Assembly (NCBI GenBank): GCA_007131435.1
Contig: SLQM01000068.1
Span: forward strand, 1-6,919
Length of the DNA stretch: 6,919 nucleotides
From: Syntrophomonadaceae bacterium
GTDB lineage: Bacteria; Bacillota; Dethiobacteria; DTU022
Direction of reading: 5' to 3'
Position 1 is the first letter of the stretch, and every line of letters starts with the position of its first letter. The notes under the pieces are model-generated. The model worked only from the letters and a program-made list of their open reading frames with translations, was not told the DNA's origin and did not search any database. This document shows, piece after piece, positions 1 through 5,588 of this stretch. A program made the position numbers and the translations under genes.

Positions 1-14
1 AGATCCACCTGCCG

Positions 15-1343
15 CTAATAAACAAGTCCCGTCAGACGTGGAACCAGCATAATAATATCAGGGAATACAGCCATCAGGAAAAGGGTTATAAATACAATCA
101 AAACAAACGGCGCCACACCCCTGTAAATGTCCCAGGTCTTGATTTCCGGTGGAGCTATCCCTTTGACATAGAATATGGCATAGGCAAAAGGCGGGGTTAA
201 AAATGATGTCTGCATCAAAACGATACACATCATGGCAAACCAAATCGGCGGGAAGCCAAGTTCGGCAGCAATGGGTGTAAATAGCGGTACAGCAATCATA
301 ACCACACCAATCCAGTCAATAAACATCCCCAGGATAAAGATAATTAACCACATCACCAGAAGTAATCCCCAGTCCGGCAGGGGCAGACCGGTAACAAACT
401 CGGTAACAACCCTTCCGCCACCGATACGCATAAATACGCCGGTAAAGAAACCGGCCCCGATCAGAACCATGTAGATCATACAGCTGGTTTTTACAGTTTT
501 ATATACGGCTTCCCTGATGTTGGTAAAATTCAGCTTCTTGTAAGCCGCAGCTAAAAAGATCGCTGCCAGTGCACCAACTGCAGCTGCTTCAGTTGGGTGA
601 GCAAGTCCGGTGATAATAGTACCCAGGACAGCAAGGATCAGGAAAAGCACCGGTAAAACAGAAGTTAAAAACAGTCTGACCTTGTCTTTTGACGTATAAC
701 CTTTTACCTCTTCAGCATCCAGGCCGGGGCCATCATCTGGCTTAATGTAACACCTGATACCGATATAGAGCATGTAGAGCAGGGAAAGCAAAATCCCGGG
801 CAGGAATGCCCCGGCAAATAAAGCCCCTACAGAAAGACCGGCAGTAGGGCCGTACACCAGGATAAGGATACTTGGCGGGATGAGGATTCCAAGCGTGCCC
901 CCGGCACATATAGAACCCGTGGCCACTCCGTAATCGTACTTATACTTAACCATGGAAGGAAGGGCAAGAATTCCCATTGTTACAATAGCCGCACCAACCA
1001 CCCCCGTGGCAGCAGCAAAAATTGTGCTGGTAAAAACAGCAGTGATGGCCAGGCCGCCCCTTAAGCGCCCCATAATAATTCTAAGCGCTTCGTAAAGGCG
1101 GGTTGATATACCGGCCTGTTCAATGATAATTCCCATAAAAACAAAGAGCGGTATGGCGATCAGGATATACTCCTGGAAGGCTCCCTGCAGCCTTAAAAAG
1201 AAAATATTTGACGTCTGGGGGCCGATAAATAGCAGTCCAAAAATGGTTGCCACGCCACCGAGGACGAAGCCAATTGGGTGGCCCAGGACAATTAATACAA
1301 TTAAGCTTACCAGCATTATAATAACTACAAGTTCAAGGCTCAT
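15..1343 (-). CDS. dctM: TRAP transporter large permease subunit, DctM family
   Basis: This is the 12-TM-class membrane subunit that forms the translocation path of a tripartite ATP-independent periplasmic transporter, driven by an ion gradient (usually sodium). The 442-residue product has the family's usual length and is hydrophobic throughout. Visible family signatures are CAGGTLGILIPPS (residues 146-158), GLAHPTEAAAVGA (246-258), FIDW (341-344) and LTPPFAYAIFYVKG (382-395). The ATG directly follows the TAA of dctQ with no intervening base, so the two are probably translationally coupled; a GGGGG ribosome binding site lies about 10 nt upstream inside the dctQ end. Only 14 bases remain after the stop, so a terminator or further operon genes cannot be judged. 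I infer from the sequence style that it belongs to the mannitol/chloroaromatic (FcbT3-like) branch; the substrate is not determined. Confidence 0.96.
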   Translation of the reverse strand: MSLELVVIIMLVSLIVLIVLGHPIGFVLGGVATIFGLLFIGPQTSNIFFLRLQGAFQEYILIAIPLFVFMGIIIEQAGISTRLYEALRIIMGRLRGGLAITAVFTSTIFAAATGVVGAAIVTMGILALPSMVKYKYDYGVATGSICAGGTLGILIPPSILILVYGPTAGLSVGALFAGAFLPGILLSLLYMLYIGIRCYIKPDDGPGLDAEEVKGYTSKDKVRLFLTSVLPVLFLILAVLGTIITGLAHPTEAAAVGALAAIFLAAAYKKLNFTNIREAVYKTVKTSCMIYMVLIGAGFFTGVFMRIGGGRVVTEFVTGLPLPDWGLLLVMWLIIFILGMFIDWIGVVMIAVPLFTPIAAELGFPPIWFAMMCIVLMQTSFLTPPFAYAIFYVKGIAPPEIKTWDIYRGVAPFVLIVFITLFLMAVFPDIIMLVPRLTGLVY

Positions 1344-1973
1344 TTATTCTTTACCCCCTTCCGTTGTTTCCTCTTTCATTTCTTCAATCTCTTCCTGCAA
1401 GAGGGCTTCTTTTTCTTCAATCTCTTCCTGAACTCTCTCCAGGGCACTCTTTTCAACATATTTATCCTCGTTGGTAATGGCCATGTAAATCAGTTTCAAA
1501 AATTCTGATACTCCCTGCAGGGTTAATAAAACAACCCCGGCAAATAGCCAGGTTTTAAAGGGGTAGATAATCGGCATCCAGCTGCCAACCCGAGCCCGCT
1601 CACCAGTTGTCCAGGAATAAATTACATTGGGCAGAAAGGCTTCTATGATAAAATACCACAGTGGAAAAAACAGGAGCAGGTAAAAAAAAGCCTGTAATAT
1701 AGCCCTGGACCTGATCGACATTTTTTCAATGATAATGTCTATATTGACATGCCCACCTTCTTTTAACGTGTGAGCCATGCCCAGGGCCAAAAAAAGACTT
1801 GCAGAGAAGTATGTAACATCATAACTCCAGAGAGTAGGTGCTCCCATGGCATAGCGCATAAAGACCTCATACACCAGGGTAAGCACCAAGATCAATACAA
1901 ACCACTGCACCACTTTAACCACGTATTCGTTAAATTTATCTATTACCTTAATAACGCCGTGAAAAACACTCAT
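1344..1973 (-). CDS. dctQ: TRAP transporter small permease subunit, DctQ family, with charged C-terminal tail
   Basis: This is the four-TM small subunit that pairs with DctM and is needed for transport by the binding-protein-loaded complex. Membrane segments are visible near residues 22-38, 52-70, 92-115 and 140-165. Family motifs include EVFMRYAMGAPTLWSYD (36-52, with the common Arg40) and LKEGGHVNIDII (70-81). At 209 residues it is longer than many DctQ proteins because of a strongly charged tail (about 168-209) that contains QEEIEE twice, at 182-187 and 193-198, probably a cytoplasmic helix or coiled coil. The ATG has a GGTGA ribosome binding site about 10 nt upstream. It follows dctP after 148 bp holding a large stem-loop, and abuts dctM directly. 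The call as DctQ is secure; the role of the tail is unknown. Confidence 0.94.
   Translation of the reverse strand: MSVFHGVIKVIDKFNEYVVKVVQWFVLILVLTLVYEVFMRYAMGAPTLWSYDVTYFSASLFLALGMAHTLKEGGHVNIDIIIEKMSIRSRAILQAFFYLLLFFPLWYFIIEAFLPNVIYSWTTGERARVGSWMPIIYPFKTWLFAGVVLLTLQGVSEFLKLIYMAITNEDKYVEKSALERVQEEIEEKEALLQEEIEEMKEETTEGGKE
1379..1430 (-). repeat. 19-bp direct repeat coding for an 11-residue repeat in the DctQ tail
   Basis: The plus-strand sequence TTTCTTCAATCTCTTCCTG occurs exactly at 1379-1397 and again at 1412-1430, a 33-bp period. In the minus-strand protein this gives QEEIEE-KEALL followed by QEEIEE-MKEET, an 11-residue (hendecad) period typical of amphipathic coiled-coil helices. It looks like a small in-frame duplication that extended the DctQ C-terminus. 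Confidence 0.85.
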
Positions 1974-2017
1974 TTAAGTTACTTCACCTGCCTTCTTCTA
2001 GCTTTGTATGCAGAGTC

Positions 2018-2093
2018 AGTAAAGACCCGGGAAGAACTGCCCCGGTAAAGAATAAAGACAAGAGGGCAAGGGACAAACTCTTCCCGGTTTACT
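2018..2093 (-). promoter_or_regulatory. dctP-dctQ intergenic stem-loop
   Basis: In the minus-strand transcript AGTAAACCGGGAAGA (plus 2079-2093) can pair with TCTTCCCGG (plus 2027-2035) and then, past a three-base bulge, TTTACT (plus 2018-2023). This gives 9 plus 6 base pairs closing a loop of 43 nt. It lies in the 148-bp gap between dctP and dctQ. No run of U follows, so it is not a classical intrinsic terminator. Stem-loops in this position commonly protect or process the message so that the periplasmic binding protein is made in excess over the membrane subunits; that role is inferred here. The pairing is seen directly, while its stability was not calculated. Confidence 0.6.
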
Positions 2094-2121
2094 GCTAGCT
2101 AATTCCCAAAGATTAGAAAGA

Positions 2122-3288
2122 TTACCTCAGCCTGCGATCTGCCGGCAGCTGGTATTCCTCAGGAATAATGCGGTGCGGATTCATAAACTCATCATACTCG
2201 ATAAATTCAAGATAGAAGTTGCGGGCGCTGTCCCAGATCTCCTGGTTCAGGGGATCGCCTGCTACAGCATTATCAATAAAGCTCCAGGCCTGTCTTCTGA
2301 ATTCAAGCTGTGCTTCATCGCTCATGTAAACAGGGGTCATGCCGTGTGTTTGTTGCCACTCCCTGAGGACCCATTTTCCCTCTACAACGTCTGTAGTCCA
2401 CATTTCCATTGTGGTACGGTAAGTTGCTGTCTCAACTATAGCCTGCAGATCAGGTGGAAGGGCATTCCAGGAATCGAGGTTGACTGTCAGTTCAAACAGG
2501 CAGGTCGGCTGGTGGAAGCCTGGACCGGTGAAATAATCGGTTACTTCATGGAAACCAAGGACATAGTTAACGATTGGGGAGCTGAACTCACCGGCATCAA
2601 TCTGACCAGTTTCAAGCGCCGGATAGACATCACCGCCGGCTAAAACCTGGACTGCCACTCCCATTTCGGTGAGAATCTGGGCCATCCAGCCGGGAACCCT
2701 GAAGCTGGTACCGATCCAGTCTTCAACCTCTATCAGGGGAACGTTGGAGTGTGCACCAACTTCGGGGTGGGTCGCACCGCAGAGGAATGCTTTGAGGTTC
2801 ATACCCATCGCTTCCTGGTAAATCCTATTCTGGTAATCAAGACCTTCCGCATACATCCACATAATATGAGACTGCGTGTCGAAAGCCATCGGAATAGAAG
2901 CAAAGAAGTTCTGGGCATCATTAGTTCCCATCCAGTAACCTGACCAGCTGTGGAAACCGTCTATTACCCCGGTATTGGCAGCATCAAGAACTTCAAGGCC
3001 GCCAACAATAGCACCGGCAGGCTCAACGTTAACAATCATTCTGCCACCGCTCATATCCCTTACATGCTTCGCAAAAGCTTCAGGTGCATCATGCAGCAGA
3101 ATACCTGCGGGCCAGGAAGTGGCAATTGTCCACTCCACCTGAACGTCAGCCGGTGCAGCTACATCATTGCCGCTGTTATCGTTACCATCATCAATTTCAA
3201 TAGTGCCGCCACAGCCAGTAACTAAGACAAAAGCAAATGCTAAAACTGCTAATAATGAAATCAGAATCAAAGAATTTCTTTTACGCAA
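2122..3288 (-). CDS. dctP: TRAP transporter substrate-binding lipoprotein, DctP family
   Basis: This is the extracytoplasmic solute receptor that captures the substrate and delivers it to DctQM. The 388-residue product starts with a lipoprotein signal: basic MRKR, a hydrophobic core, and a lipobox ending VTG-Cys26, followed by a flexible Asp/Asn/Gly-rich linker (about 31-43). The mature domain shows the DctP fold order: WTIATSW (53-59), a GYWMGTNDAQNFFASIP segment (117-133), FRVPG with Arg197 at the position of the conserved carboxylate-binding arginine, and YPALETGQIDAGEF (222-235). The last is typical of the TakP/FcbT-like group, although Phe235 stands where Trp is common. A 2-oxoacid or other organic acid is therefore a reasonable but unproven substrate. 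The start is TTG (plus 3286-3288); it is chosen because it gives an intact signal-peptide n-region and sits 7 nt after AGGGGG. Confidence 0.95.
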   Translation of the reverse strand: MRKRNSLILISLLAVLAFAFVLVTGCGGTIEIDDGNDNSGNDVAAPADVQVEWTIATSWPAGILLHDAPEAFAKHVRDMSGGRMIVNVEPAGAIVGGLEVLDAANTGVIDGFHSWSGYWMGTNDAQNFFASIPMAFDTQSHIMWMYAEGLDYQNRIYQEAMGMNLKAFLCGATHPEVGAHSNVPLIEVEDWIGTSFRVPGWMAQILTEMGVAVQVLAGGDVYPALETGQIDAGEFSSPIVNYVLGFHEVTDYFTGPGFHQPTCLFELTVNLDSWNALPPDLQAIVETATYRTTMEMWTTDVVEGKWVLREWQQTHGMTPVYMSDEAQLEFRRQAWSFIDNAVAGDPLNQEIWDSARNFYLEFIEYDEFMNPHRIIPEEYQLPADRRLR

Positions 3289-3295
3289 AATAATT

Positions 3296-3301
3296 CCCCC
3301 T
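3296..3301 (-). promoter_or_regulatory. ribosome binding site deciding the TTG start of dctP
   Basis: AGGGGG on the minus strand lies 7 nt before the TTG at plus 3288-3286. There is no ATG or GTG start in frame nearby, and TTG gives the basic n-region expected of a lipoprotein signal peptide. This supports translation from TTG rather than from a site inside the hydrophobic core. Confidence 0.7.
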
Positions 3302-3359
3302 AAGCTAAAGTTTTTATTACAATTGTTACAGGTAAAAAATGAAATTAGCGTTTATCGCA

Positions 3360-3369
3360 GATCACCTCC
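3360..3369 (-). promoter_or_regulatory. orphan full-length Shine-Dalgarno sequence in the dctP leader (STAB-SD-like)
   Basis: The minus strand reads GGAGGTGATC, an exact 10-base complement of the 3' end of bacterial 16S rRNA. It lies about 71 nt upstream of the dctP start, too far to serve it, and has its own separate dctP ribosome binding site downstream. No ATG, GTG or TTG occurs at a usable distance; a TAA closes the dctP frame 5 nt later. From the predicted transcription start it is at roughly +30 to +39. In Bacillus, such untranslated strong SD sequences near the 5' end (STAB-SD of cry3A) bind 30S subunits and protect mRNA from 5' exonuclease. That function is inferred here. Confidence 0.5.
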
Positions 3370-3384
3370 AAAAAATTTTTTGAT

Positions 3385-3398
3385 TATTGCCTGCAATA
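3385..3398 (-). promoter_or_regulatory. small hairpin at the predicted 5' end of the dctPQM mRNA
   Basis: TATTGC-CT-GCAATA is a perfect 6+2+6 palindrome starting at the predicted +1 of the sigma-54 promoter. In RNA it would form a five-pair stem with a CCUG-type loop at the extreme 5' end. It could protect the transcript or, as DNA, act as an operator; its ATTGC/GCAAT halves also resemble the TTGCAA sites upstream. Only the symmetry is certain. Confidence 0.35.
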
Positions 3399-3408
3399 CC
3401 TGTAAAAA

Positions 3409-3424
3409 AGCAAATGTTGTGCCA
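3409..3424 (-). promoter_or_regulatory. sigma-54 (-24/-12) promoter of dctPQM
   Basis: The minus strand reads TGGCACAACATTTGCT, matching the RpoN consensus TGGCAC-N5-TTGCW at every defined base, with the invariant GG and GC separated by the required 10 bp. It points at dctP, and the predicted transcription start is near 3398, giving a leader of about 110 nt. A sigma-54 activator is encoded just upstream on the same strand, which fits the absolute need of this promoter class for an AAA+ activator. The motif, spacing, orientation and neighbourhood all agree. Confidence 0.9.
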
Positions 3425-3540
3425 AGTAAATTTTTTTGCACTTTACCAATTAAGCAACTTTGATTAACAGTCATTTTCCTTACTAATTAGGGAAGATAGA
3501 GTGAAGTAATGTTAGAGGATGCCTGTAAAACAGAAGATGC

Positions 3541-3589
3541 TTATAAAAATATTTAGCGTTGCAACATTGCAACACTAAACTTTTTATAA
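3541..3589. promoter_or_regulatory. palindromic upstream activator site of dctPQM, also a possible terminator of the regulator
   Basis: The core GTTGCAA-CA-TTGCAAC (3558-3573) is a perfect 7+2+7 dyad. Symmetry continues outward through TTTAG/CTAAA (one mismatched pair between) and then TTATAAAAA/TTTTTATAA with a one-base offset, about 49 bp in all. Its centre is about 168 bp upstream of the predicted dctP start, in the range for an enhancer-binding protein acting through DNA looping. A similar 16-bp element lies over the regulator's own start. In minus-strand RNA the mismatch becomes a U-G pair and the stem is followed by AUAUUUUUAU, so it could also terminate the regulator transcript about 60-100 nt after its stop codon. 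Confidence 0.65.
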
Positions 3590-3617
3590 AGCTTTTGTAG
3601 TTGATGAAAGAAGGGAT

Positions 3618-3641
3618 GTTGCAAGTATGATACAGTTGCAA
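3618..3641. promoter_or_regulatory. second pair of TTGCAA half-sites upstream of dctP
   Basis: GTTGCAA occurs at 3618-3624 and again at 3635-3641, 17 bp apart, flanking GTAT-G-ATAC. GCAAGT (3621-3626) and ACTTGC (3642-3647) form an overlapping inverted repeat that runs into the regulator's stop codon. The pair is centred about 64 bp from the main palindrome, roughly six helical turns, as expected of tandem sites for a cooperative activator. That it is bound by the neighbouring regulator is inferred. Confidence 0.45.
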
Positions 3642-3646
3642 ACTTG

Positions 3647-5359
3647 CTACACATGAATGCCGTGCTTCTGCATTTTACGGTAGAGGGTAACGCGGTGAAC
3701 ATCAAGCAGCTGTGCCGCCTTGAATTTATTATAGTTTGTTTTTTTCAAGGCACTGATAATAGCTTTTTTTTCTGCAAGCTCAACTTCTTTGTTCAAAATA
3801 GAATCCCCTGCAACCAGGCGGAAGGGCTGCTGTTCAAACTCCTGCAAATAAAGGGGCAAATCTTTGATCCGAATCCTGGTCCCCTCTATCACATTTACTG
3901 CCCTTTCAAGTGCATTTTTAAGCTCTCTCACATTTCCCGGCCAGTTATAGTTCATGAACAGTATTTTTACTTCTTCTGTAATACCCTCTATCCTGGTTCC
4001 AAACTCTTCATTTAGCTGTTCAATCATGTAATCTGTGATAGCAATGATATCTTCCCTGATCTCTCTCAGGTTGGGCATTAAGAGCGTAACAACATTCAGG
4101 CGGTAATAAAGGTCGTAACGGAAAGTTTTTTGGGCAATCATCTGCTCCAGGTTGCGGTTGGTTGAGGCAATCACCCTTGCATCAACCGGGATAACACTTG
4201 TTCCGCCTAACCTTTCCACTTCCTTTTCCTGCAGCACCCTCAAAAGCTTTACCTGCATTTCAAGGGGCATGTCTCCTATTTCATCCAGGAAGATAGTTCC
4301 GCCTTCAGCCAGTTCAAACTTACCGGGTTTTCCTTTCTTTTTCGCCCCGGTAAAGGAACCTTCCTCGTACCCAAAAAGTTCTGCCTCTAAAAGCTCTTTC
4401 GGTATGGCGGCACAGTTAACCCTGACAAAGGATCCTTTTTTCCTGGAGCTTGCTTCGTGTATAGCGTGCGCTATCAGCTCTTTACCGGTTCCGCTTTCTC
4501 CCCTGAGCAGGATGGTGGAATTGTACTGGCCTACTTTTTTTATCATATCCTTAAGCTTATTGATTTCAGTGCTTTTACCAATAATATTATTTATCGAATA
4601 GCGGCTTCTCTGCCAGCGCTGGTATTCCTGCTTGTAGTATTCAAGTTTCTTCTCTGCCATCTGCAGTTTTGCCGCAAGCTTCGTTAAATCTGAAACATCC
4701 TGGAACATTAACTGTCCAATTGCGCCTACTATTTCATCATTAACCCTGATCGGGATACGCATTACCACAACATCCTTATCATTGATCCGCTGCATATCGC
4801 CAATTTCAGGGATTCCTGTCTGCACCACTTCATGCATCCGCGTGTTTTCAATTACTTCGGTAACATGCTTTCCGACAACTTCTTCCTTCTCAACACCCAG
4901 GAAATCGCAGTAGCTTTTAGTGATGCTGGTTATATATCCCTTGGTATCAACCATAATAATTCCTTCAGGCAGATGTTCAAGGCCAGTTTCCAGTTTCTGT
5001 AAAAATTCTTTCGTAGTTGTAAGTTCCTTTAGAGCTTCTTTGAGCTCGGTAACATCTTCAAAAACAGCAACAGCACCGACAATTTCGCCATTATTAATCA
5101 GCGGTGTCCGGTTGGAGATGATTACCCGGTCTTTTAACTGTACCTGCTGGTGAAGCTGCGGGATTCCTTCTTTCAAAACTTTATCCAGCTCTGTTTCAGG
5201 AATGATTTTTTTTAGTTTATTACCCAGCATTTTGTCCATAGGTATGCCTATTAACTGGCAGGCGGCATCATTGCAGAAAGTTACAAGAGCATCTTTATCA
5301 ATCACAATGATGCCGTTATGGGCAGCATTTAAGGCAATTTCTTGAATTTTACTTTTCAT
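3647..5359 (-). CDS. sigma-54-dependent transcriptional activator with two PAS domains, AAA+ and Fis-type HTH
   Basis: This enhancer-binding protein uses ATP hydrolysis to remodel the RpoN holoenzyme. Domain order over 570 residues: PAS 1 (about 5-105), PAS 2 (about 120-225, with parallel GIP and EIVGA landmarks in both), a coiled-coil linker (about 226-250), AAA+ (about 255-490) and a Fis-type HTH (about 528-567). AAA+ motifs are complete: Walker A GESGTGKE (287-294), the sigma-54-contact loop as GSFTGA (334-339, Ser for the usual Ala), Walker B GTIFLDE (354-360), arginine-finger segment FRYDLYYRLN (413-422) and WPGNVREL (473-480). There is no receiver domain, so control is probably by a ligand or redox signal at the PAS domains, not phosphorylation. 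The ATG has AGGTGGAG 8 nt upstream. Its position, and the RpoN promoter in front of dctP, make dctPQM the likely target. Confidence 0.95.
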   Translation of the reverse strand: MKSKIQEIALNAAHNGIIVIDKDALVTFCNDAACQLIGIPMDKMLGNKLKKIIPETELDKVLKEGIPQLHQQVQLKDRVIISNRTPLINNGEIVGAVAVFEDVTELKEALKELTTTKEFLQKLETGLEHLPEGIIMVDTKGYITSITKSYCDFLGVEKEEVVGKHVTEVIENTRMHEVVQTGIPEIGDMQRINDKDVVVMRIPIRVNDEIVGAIGQLMFQDVSDLTKLAAKLQMAEKKLEYYKQEYQRWQRSRYSINNIIGKSTEINKLKDMIKKVGQYNSTILLRGESGTGKELIAHAIHEASSRKKGSFVRVNCAAIPKELLEAELFGYEEGSFTGAKKKGKPGKFELAEGGTIFLDEIGDMPLEMQVKLLRVLQEKEVERLGGTSVIPVDARVIASTNRNLEQMIAQKTFRYDLYYRLNVVTLLMPNLREIREDIIAITDYMIEQLNEEFGTRIEGITEEVKILFMNYNWPGNVRELKNALERAVNVIEGTRIRIKDLPLYLQEFEQQPFRLVAGDSILNKEVELAEKKAIISALKKTNYNKFKAAQLLDVHRVTLYRKMQKHGIHV

Positions 5360-5401
5360 CTGAAGCTCTCCACCTGAAAGGGATTAATATAAACACAAAG
5401 T

Positions 5402-5417
5402 GTTGCGTTATTGCAAC
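5402..5417. promoter_or_regulatory. operator-like palindrome over the regulator's transcription start
   Basis: GTTGCGTTATTGCAAC matches the dctP upstream palindrome GTTGCAACATTGCAAC at 13 of 16 positions and keeps the same length and centre. It covers the predicted +1 (about 5415) of the regulator's sigma-A-type promoter, where bound protein would block initiation. This suggests negative autoregulation by the PAS regulator. Confidence 0.6.
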
Positions 5418-5421
5418 TTAT

Positions 5422-5450
5422 ATTATACCTGCCGGCAGAAATAAAATCAA
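5422..5450 (-). promoter_or_regulatory. sigma-A-type promoter of the PAS regulator gene
   Basis: On the minus strand TTGATT (plus 5445-5450) and TATAAT (plus 5422-5427) are separated by exactly 17 bp; the -10 is a full consensus match and the -35 matches 4 of 6. The predicted start is near 5415, giving a leader of about 55 nt that ends with a good ribosome binding site. The spacer contains the 10-bp palindrome CTGCCGGCAG (5429-5438), whose meaning is unclear. Confidence 0.75.
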
Positions 5451-5517
5451 ATTTTCTTTTAAACCAAGCCTTAAGCTATGCTTCGCACCGATCAACAAAG
5501 CTAATCTAACATATTCT

Positions 5518-5543
5518 CCAGCCATGCTTTATGGTAATATACT
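5518..5543 (+). promoter_or_regulatory. weak candidate promoter of the moxR operon
   Basis: A TGG-TAATAT extended -10 (5532-5540) overlaps TATACT (5538-5543, five of six consensus bases). No convincing -35 hexamer is present at 16-18 bp; TTCTCC/TCTCCA match only three positions. The location, about 45 bp before the moxR-like start, is right, but the boxes are poor. Confidence 0.3.
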
Positions 5544-5571
5544 AATAAATATCTTGAGACGGTTCAGGATT

Positions 5572-5576
5572 GGAGG
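5572..5576 (+). promoter_or_regulatory. ribosome binding site of the moxR-like gene
   Basis: GGAGG lies 12 nt before the GTG start at 5589, a little farther than usual. No in-frame ATG, GTG or TTG occurs between them, and the next in-frame candidate (a TTG near 5622) would remove part of the N-terminal helix, so GTG is retained. Confidence 0.6.
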
Positions 5577-5588
5577 TTTAGAGCAAAG

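Noticed and set aside
2173..2643. Plus-strand open frame of 156 codons antisense to dctP.
   Set aside because: The opposite strand encodes a clear DctP protein with family motifs through the same stretch; the antisense frame has no recognisable domain.
3369..3382. Perfect palindrome CAAAAAATTTTTTG in the dctP leader, considered as a terminator.
   Set aside because: The stem would be only A-U pairs without a proper loop, and it lies inside the leader of a gene that must be expressed. It may simply be a bent or flexible A/T tract.
3518..3548. Imperfect direct repeat GATGCCTGTAAAA / GATGCTTATAAAA at an 18-bp period.
   Set aside because: It is short, AT-rich, only two copies, and does not match the TTGCAA element; not enough to call a regulatory site.
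3509..3556. A 15-codon plus-strand reading frame starting ATG TTA GAG in the regulatory region.
   Set aside because: It has no good ribosome binding site, no recognisable product, and its end falls inside the palindrome; chance occurrence is likelier.
3644..4015. Plus-strand open frame of 123 codons antisense to the regulator.
   Set aside because: It lies wholly over well-conserved HTH and AAA+ coding sequence on the other strand, has no plausible ribosome binding site and no recognisable product.
5429..5438. 10-bp palindrome CTGCCGGCAG in the spacer of the regulator promoter, considered as an operator.
   Set aside because: The same ten bases also occur inside the dctP coding region (2139-2148), so it may be chance; kept only as a remark in the promoter entry.
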